The translations under genes were made by a program, and so were the position numbers. Of a DNA stretch of 64,000 nucleotides, positions 57,405-64,000 are shown in pieces (position 1 is the stretch's first letter; each line of letters begins with the position of its first letter). A model generated the notes under the pieces. The model was not told the DNA's origin. It searched no databases and worked only from the letters and a program-made list of their open reading frames with translations. The stretch is from Chimonanthus salicifolius (Eukaryota > Streptophyta > Magnoliopsida > Laurales > Calycanthaceae). The stretch lies in NCBI GenBank assembly GCA_013350335.1, contig CM023535.1:26256617-26320616 (forward strand), given 5' to 3'.

Positions 57405-60226
57405 CATTTTGCTAGTCCTCGAGCAAAACAAAAACTAAAAACTTTAAAAACAAAAATAAAAATCCTAAACTACACCACTTTCGCTGGCATTCTCGATTGC
57501 ATTTAGCGCATGCAACAAGCCTTTAAACCCCTAGCTCACCACTAGTGGACGAGTTATAGTCTCGTGAGGGCTTCCAGAGATGATACCCACAAACATCAAA
57601 TTTCAGCAAAAATATATAAACAAAAATTTAAACATCATACAACTCCAAAATTTATTTTACAAAATTTATACTCGGAGTGTAGTGTGTGATAGCCAAATAT
57701 TAACATAACCTTCTTTTTCAAAATACGCACAAGTTGGGCAACCACCGGCTGAAAATGCGCTTTGACTTCAAATCTCACAAAAGTATATCTCTCAGAAAGA
57801 TTTTCACTCAGAGATTGGGTTAAATTTCTCTCAAAAGTATATGTGCGGAATAATTTCTCAAATACAAATATCTCACATATTTATCATCAAAGAACGATTA
57901 ATAACAAAGAATAATATAGATCTCATGAAAGGATGTCATTTTCCTGAGAATGTTGAATCAAACACCATTATTCTTCTTCATCTATTCTCCACTTAAATAC
58001 CATATTAACTCAGAATCAATAGAACTTCCTAATAGGACGAAACATGGCTTAGGATCGGGTCATATCAAAGAAGGATAACAAGACTCTAAAATAAATATTT
58101 TGAATAGAAAAAGTTAGAGGTCTTCAAAATTTTATAATGGGATTCTTTTTCCTCGATTTTTTTATCACTTTCACAGCATTTTTGTCTGTCTCTTTTTTTT
58201 TCACATCCTTTTTTTTTTTTTTTTTTGATGTATGGATGTTTTTTTTTTTTTTTCATTTCCTTTTTTTTTCTTTTTTTTTTTCATTGATGATTTTCTTCTT
58301 TCTTTTGCATCTCTCATCATCATTTTTTTCTTTCAAGTGCCATAGTTTTCTCAGATCCCAGTAACAATCATCTCTAACCTTTTCCGAGCCCTAGAATAGG
58401 TCACAGATTTTTCAATGTAGGCTCAAACTCCACAACCGGAGTTGGATATGAATAACATGGTTAATCAATAAAAATAGGCTAAATTTATATTCAAGGCTCA
58501 AAAGTGGGAACTAACATGATAATATGATGAAAATAGGTTGGCTTCAAAGGCTCAAACGATCCAAAATAATGGCCTATATCACTTCCTAAGCTTCATATGA
58601 ATATTAACACAACTTTAAATAAATTCAGAAAAAATTTAGGTGTAATAATCCAATTTTGATGTCATTCTCAGTAATTTGACCAAAACAAAGAATAATGAGA
58701 TCTAACAACAATAATGATTATGCGCACATCAAAGAAAATAAGAATTTACTTATAACCCTCAGAAAAATCGAATGGCTCAAAAGTCACTGGGTCACAAGTC
58801 TCCACTGATATTCTTCCAGTGATTACTTAACTCATGAATACTTATCTTTTTCAAGCTAACATTAATATGGCTGTGTAAAAGTTTTCCAAGCATAAATTTC
58901 ATAAAATTCAAATGGAAAAGTATGATATAAAAAATTTTAATCCACATATTAATGCTAAAAATCAATTTTTTTTTTTCAAATTTGCAAAGTTTTTTTTTTT
59001 TTAACTTAAAACACACAAAACTAATACAGTGTAACCCCTCAATACCCCCAAACTTAAATTGGACATTGTCCTCAATGTTCCCTAATCTACATGTGCACCT
59101 GCAAATTAGAAGAAAATATCAGAAAAAGAACAACTTGAGTTGAGAAATACCTGAGATGACTCACTTTATTCAAAACTTGCAAAAACAAACAGATAACAAA
59201 ACGCAAACAACAACAAAGACTCTAGATTGACTCTCACACAAAAACTGACTCAACAAAAGTAAAAACCTAAACTAGACATTGACAAACATTGACAGACCCA
59301 GCACTATTCTGACTCACAATCAAAACAACTGCTAAGTCTTTTTTTTTTTTTTTATGCAACCTATTCTAACAATGCAATACTCAAAACAAATATGGAAACA
59401 ATAATCAGACAACTGGACTAATGCATGAAACTAACACCCTAACATGCATTATCAAATTAAATATGTAATTTTTTTCTATTTTTTATGTGCAAAATAAATG
59501 CAAGACAACCTAATAAAAACTATATGAATGCATGAAAATTAAAAATTTAAAGAAAAGAGATTTAGGCACTTACCTTAGCTTGTAGTGCTTAATTCCGCAA
59601 AAATTTTAGAGCGTACGATTAAAATTCCTGAAAAATAGAACACCACAAAATTTGGTGTAGATTCTGAATCTAATAAAAATGCATGAAACCTAATCTAAAT
59701 GCAATTTCCTAATGTTATAACTAGTGGAGGAAATTAAATGATTGGAACCTAATTATGAACTCTAAATTAAATTAAGACCATAAAAATTTCTAAATTAATA
59801 TCCACCAAATTAATCCAAATCAGATTTTCAAATAAGTTCAAAGTTGATCAAAAAAAATTTTTCCTTTCTTTTTGAAATTTTTTAGCTGGAACTTTCCAAA
59901 TTTAAATCTACTTTCTAAAAATAGAACATGACTAAATTGGATTAAAATTCTAAGATTAGAAAGCGCTAAAAATAGAAACTAGATATTTTTGGAAGTATCT
60001 AAAAATAGAAATCTCCAAAAATAAAAATTTTCTAAATTTAACAGTGATTCCAAATTTAGATAATCTCCTGATTATTTGTAGAACTTCTAAATAATGTAAC
60101 CTTCTAAAATTAGAATTTCTAAAAAAATAGAAACTGCTAATTTTAAAGAGTTGCCAAAAATAGATATTTCTAAAATTAACATTATTTCTAAAAATAAATA
60201 ATTCAATGGCGATTTTTTTTTTAAGT
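57405..60226 (-). other. Inner LARD non-coding interior
   Basis: Bases 57405-59340 correspond to the 3' region of the gypsy element, including the A/T-rich tracts and TGTAACCCCTCAATACCCCC. Bases 59341-60226 correspond to its leader. No ORF with a domain is present. T-rich frames near 58137-58364 are compositional. Confidence 0.8.
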
Positions 60227-60244
60227 TCCCCGGCAACGGCGCCA
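60227..60244 (-). promoter_or_regulatory. Primer binding site, tRNA-Asp type
   Basis: On the minus strand TGGCGCCGTTGCCGGGGA lies six bases after the 5' LTR end. This 18-mer is the tRNA-Asp complement typical of Athila/Tat elements and assigns the family even without coding sequence. Confidence 0.9.
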
Positions 60245-60250
60245 AAAACT

Positions 60251-61986
60251 TGTTGTGCAAATTTTAAATTTATAACTCGCAGGCGCACGAACCATTTAGA
60301 TAGTATAGCGATTAAGTGCGATGTCGAACCCATCGGAACTTAAGAAAATATATCCATGAAAATGCACCATTGAATTAAGTATTTTAAGAACTTTGAGAAG
60401 TATGGAGATAAATCATAAATATGAAATAATTTATCTAATTTATGAGTTTTAATCTTAATTTAGAAACATTCTATATTTAAACATAGAATCTAACAATTTA
60501 ACTAATTTTAATTAAGATGGTGGCATTAATATAAAAATATAAACAATCTCAATCTAATTTAAAATACAGAATTAAGATGCAATTAAATTATTCCCAACCT
60601 AGTTCATCAATTTCAAAGATTTGAGTTTTTATAAACAAAAAAAAAAACATAAATAACATCTAAATTACCTATATACATATTTACAATGGAACTGGATCAA
60701 AGAATCAAGGAGGCATTATCATCCAAATTTTAATAATAAAATAACGGCCTAGAACATGGAGCTCACGTAAATTATTTAACACGCATTTAAATATCAAATT
60801 CATTAAAATTCTAAATATGAAATCTATGAAATCCATTTAACTAAGAAAATTCAATTCCGGCCTTAGGCTTAGGTAAAATTTATACTTGTAATTCTGAATC
60901 TAAAATAATCTCACTCTTAAAAAGAGCCTTAGACTGGAAAAATCAAGTTCTACCAATCCTAAAATAATCTCACTTTCCTTGAATTTCTTAGAAAAATAAA
61001 TAACATAAAATCATTAAAAGAATGTAAGTAAAATTGAATTTTTCATCATACATGAAAGAACAATTGGAAAACCATAATTCTAATTCTCACCTTCTCTTAT
61101 TGATTAAAACATAGAATTAAAAATTACAAATCAATTAGAATTTTGGAATAAAGACACAAGAAAAATACAATGGAAATCAAAATCCACCAACCTTAGAACC
61201 CAATGTGGATTGAAAATCCCACAGTCTTTCTCCTCCTCTTCTTCCTCTCCTCTCCTTTTCTTCAATGCCCAACTTCAGTTTTCTCAATGGGAGAGGGCTA
61301 GTATTTATAGATGAAAGCAGGTGGAATGAATGGATTGGATTCAAAGATTTAAATAAAGCAAGGGACACATGGAGGGCGGATTTGATTTGTGCTAAATATG
61401 GAATGACTTAAAAGAGGCAAGGAGCTAAATTTGTATAAGGAAAGTGGGTGCAGAATCCCTTTTTTTACACATGCACCATCTTGCAGCTCAGTTTTGACCC
61501 TTTTAACTTCCGAATCAGGAAAAGTCATAAACTACAAAGTTGTAGCCCTTGAAGTTTTCTTTCCAACGCAAAAATAATCAAAACAATCGGACATCGGATA
61601 AAAATTTATAACCAAAATACCGAACATGTATCAAACCTTCCTTATTTTTCTCCCTTCCTTATTTTCTCTTTTTCCTTAATCCACTTGCCAAATTCGAAAA
61701 TCCTCTTATATTGACTTTTAAATTTCGAATTTCCTCTTGAGATAATGGAAATAGTATTCACACATGTGGATTTCTTCATGGGCTTTTCTTAATGGGCTCA
61801 ATAATTGGACTTGAGGTCCAAAATAACTCATAATGGCCCAGGCTTTATATTTAAGCATTTTTCCTGTCATCCTCACTTTTAAACCTGCAAAACACAAAAC
61901 TATACTAATTAGATAAAATTAAATAAAATGAGATACTAACAATAATAAATTTAGGAGTAAAATATGTATTTATTTTGCACTCATCA
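60251..61986 (-). repeat. Inner LARD 5' LTR
   Basis: This 1736-bp LTR reads TGATGAGTGCAAAATAAATA...GCACAACA on the minus strand. The TGATGAG start is the same as in the gypsy LTR at 40087. Confidence 0.9.
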
Positions 61987-61991
61987 TTAAG

Positions 61992-64000
61992 ATTGACAGT
62001 CTTGTTAAGAACCAAGGAGTCTCAGCCATCGCTTACTCTTCCCTTAAAAACATTGTCTCTCTCTACCTAAGAAAACAATATTTTTTTATTGGACTCAAGT
62101 GTAACCCCTCAATACCCCGAAACTCGAATTGAATATCATTCTCAGTGTTCCCTAATCTACAATGATTAGGTGCAAATAAAAAAATATCGGAACAGTGCTA
62201 ACTGGTTTGGATGTACCAAAAAGGGCTCACAACGTGAGACCTTGAAACACACCTAGAAACAAAATTCCTAAACTGACTCAATAAAAATCCTAGGCTAGAC
62301 TGAGTCGAAAAAATTAACTAAAATCCTAGACTGACTCAATGAAAATCTAAACTAGACACTAAGGACTTAGACCGACTCTGACATAGACAGATGGATAGGC
62401 GGGTCTGGTGATGAATCGGCAAATATGGGTGAGTAGGTCAATAGGTAAATGAGTAAATGGGTGGATGGGTAAATTGATAAATGGATGAATGGGTAAATGG
62501 ATAAATGGGTGGATGGGTAAATGGATAAATGGGTAAATTATTGGATGAGTAAATGGGTAAATGGATAATGGACGAATGGGTAAATCGGAGGATGGATAAA
62601 TGGGTAAATGAGTGGATGGGTAAATGTATAAATGGGTGAATGGGTAAATGGGTGGATGGGTAAATGGGTACATGGGTGAATGGGTAAATGGGTGGATGAG
62701 GGTGGTGATAAAGGTGGACCATCTATATCTATGACTAAGCTTGACTGAGCTACGGACACAACGATTGATGTACTGACGGGAAGTGTAACTCTAACCAAGC
62801 GATTGGTGGAGTCACGAAACCAATGATGTATACACAGACATGATTCACACGCTGAAACAAAAATTACACAAGAAATGCTTAAATTTAGATGCACGATTCT
62901 TTAAGAGAAATTGAATTTTTATTGGCTGCTAATAGGACCCTAATATTTTTTCTAGACTTGCTCCTACTTTTCTCTCTAAATAATCTTTGTTTCCAATGAG
63001 AGTTTAACCACAAGATGGCCACTTAAGTTCCCAAGTAAGTGGGGGAGCATATATGGCATCTCGTCCCAACTTATCCTTAGACATGATTGACCTTATGCCT
63101 TGGTGACAGAACTAGCCTTAGACACCATTCTTGAAATAAACTATTCATTCGTTACAAAAATTGATTTGAATTAAAAAGGTTCCTAATGAGCATGAAACTC
63201 TAAAATCTAGAATAATGGTTTCTTAATTAATTTTATTAGGAGATGCATGAACCATTTTATTTACTATTCTTTTTTATTTTGCTATTTTTTTGTGAGTACA
63301 ATCCTAAATCTAACAGTGCAAGATACATAAGCAAATATGCAAACAATAAGCAAACAATCTACTCTAATGCATGGTGACTAACAACCTAAATGCATGGAGC
63401 AAAGTAAATATGTAATATTTTTTTTTCTATGCAAAATAAATGCAAACACCTTAAATAAAATCTATATGAATGCATGGAAAATAAAAAATTAAAGAAAAAT
63501 GAGGTTTGGCACTTACCTTTGCTTGTAGTGCTTTCCTGTCAGAAATTTTTAGAGAGCTATTCAAAATCCATGTACATTGAAATACCACAAAACAAAGTGA
63601 AGATTCTTACTCTCATGATGAATGTACGAAATCTAATCTAGATGAAATTTTTCTAAACTACAGCTAGTGGAGGAGATAAAATGTTTACAATCCTAAACAA
63701 GAAAAATAAGATAAGACCATGAAAAATTAAAGTTGAGTTTCACCAAATTAATCTATAGTTCCATAGTCTCCAAGATTTGTTTATTTTGAAACTTTCATAA
63801 GTTAGATAAGATTTCTAAATCTAGAAAACTTCAAAGTTTGGAAATTTTTCTTAAAATTGGATGGTTACCAAAAATAGATAAATTAGCAAAATAGATTTTT
63901 AAAAAATAGAAGCTTTCAAAAAATGGACTTTCCTAAAATAAATTAAAACATAATTCCATAAAAAGTTCTTGCTAAAAGAGGAAACTAATATATTAGAAAA
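61992..64000 (-). mobile_element. Outer LARD internal region, continues past the window
   Basis: Bases 61992-62400 continue the 3' region (GTGTAACCCCTCAATACCCC). Then comes an octamer array, and 62701-64000 is leader-like (GGACACAACGATTG, TATACACAGACATGATTCAC, AAATATGTAATATTTTTT). No coding sequence lies between, so gag-pol is absent. The primer site and 5' LTR must lie beyond 64000. Confidence 0.75.
62425..62700. repeat. Octamer minisatellite (TGGGTAAA/TGGATAAA/TGGGTGGA)
   Basis: About 276 bp consist of 8-bp units with few interruptions. Because the unit length is not a multiple of three, each minus-strand frame reads an 8-residue peptide repeat (like HPPIYPFT) and stays open. This produces long overlapping frames (62359-62894) that are artefacts. 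The array lies exactly where gag-pol is missing. Confidence 0.9.

Larger units (their letters stand above)
55675..61986 (-). mobile_element. Complete LARD-like Athila/Tat non-autonomous element, 6312 bp
   Basis: Two very similar LTRs (60251-61986 as 5', 55675-57388 as 3') bound a 2862-bp non-coding interior. The interior has a tRNA-Asp type primer site and a PPT. A near-match 5-bp target duplication is present (TTACG at 55670-55674, TTAAG at 61987-61991). Relative to the gag-pol element, everything from gag to the end of integrase is missing. The 3' region joins the leader at a poly-T tract near 59340. It would depend on a related autonomous element. It is inserted in the outer LARD interior. 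Confidence 0.9.

Noticed and set aside
58137..58364. Frames rich in Phe and Ser (also 29015-29296 and 54724-55073) that look like membrane proteins.
   Set aside because: They are translations of T-rich tracts in the non-coding 3' region of Athila/Tat elements and are not conserved as protein between copies.
62359..62894. Three long overlapping minus-strand frames rich in HPPIYPFTH-like peptide repeats.
   Set aside because: They are produced by the 8-bp DNA repeat, which cannot make stops in these frames. No start context or domain supports a protein.

Overview
The window is nuclear DNA of a flowering plant. The evidence is one intron-containing plant O-methyltransferase gene, a plant-type hAT transposon, and dense, nested LTR retrotransposons of plant lineages (Ty1/copia, an Athila/Tat-type Ty3/gypsy family with a tRNA-Asp primer site, a TRIM, and large solo LTRs with TGTAACGCC-type ends). 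Species cannot be told from the sequence. Apart from the methyltransferase I see no convincing host gene. No tRNA, rRNA or CRISPR was recognised.

Layout. 1-4091: right part of a compound copia-type repeat (S1), seen again at 20201-27362 (S2). 4092-8029: a three-exon O-methyltransferase gene on the minus strand (5555-7601) with flanks. 8030-13520: a 5.49-kb hAT element with 8-bp target duplication, a twice frameshifted transposase, and a captured exon of a quinone-oxidoreductase-like plant gene. 13521-15547: a second copy of the methyltransferase upstream flank, a GGGTCGGGT-rich probable MITE, and a LINE remnant. 15548-16675: a TRIM inserted in that LINE. 16196-18113 (A) is duplicated at 40334-42163 (B). 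18114-27362: LTR fragments and S2, with a 3.1-kb solo LTR nested in a copia LTR that is uninterrupted in S1.

27363-40333: a rearranged Athila/Tat-like element. A plus-strand integrase end and 3' region are split by about 9.95 kb of minus-strand gag-pol from the same family, with about 41 bp of target sequence repeated on both sides. The pol has itself been hit by a 1.7-kb solo LTR. 40334-47524: copy B, a 3-kb solo LTR, a plus-oriented LTR tail with a 58-bp minisatellite, and an unclassified stretch. 47525-64000: a large non-autonomous (LARD-like) Athila/Tat relative. Its LTR is interrupted by a 4.08-kb solo LTR carrying an array of about 11 hairpins. Its internal region is interrupted by a younger complete LARD (55675-61986). 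Its coding region is replaced by an octamer minisatellite; the element runs past the window end.

The order S1...A...S2...B suggests an old tandem segmental duplication whose second unit lost the methyltransferase/hAT interval and gained the gypsy complex. I found no convincing new biological system. The most unusual structure is the repeated evolution of short hairpin arrays inside several unrelated-looking large LTRs, followed by the gene-capturing hAT and the LTR-less inverted gag-pol insertion. All boundaries and similarities were read by eye, without alignment tools.
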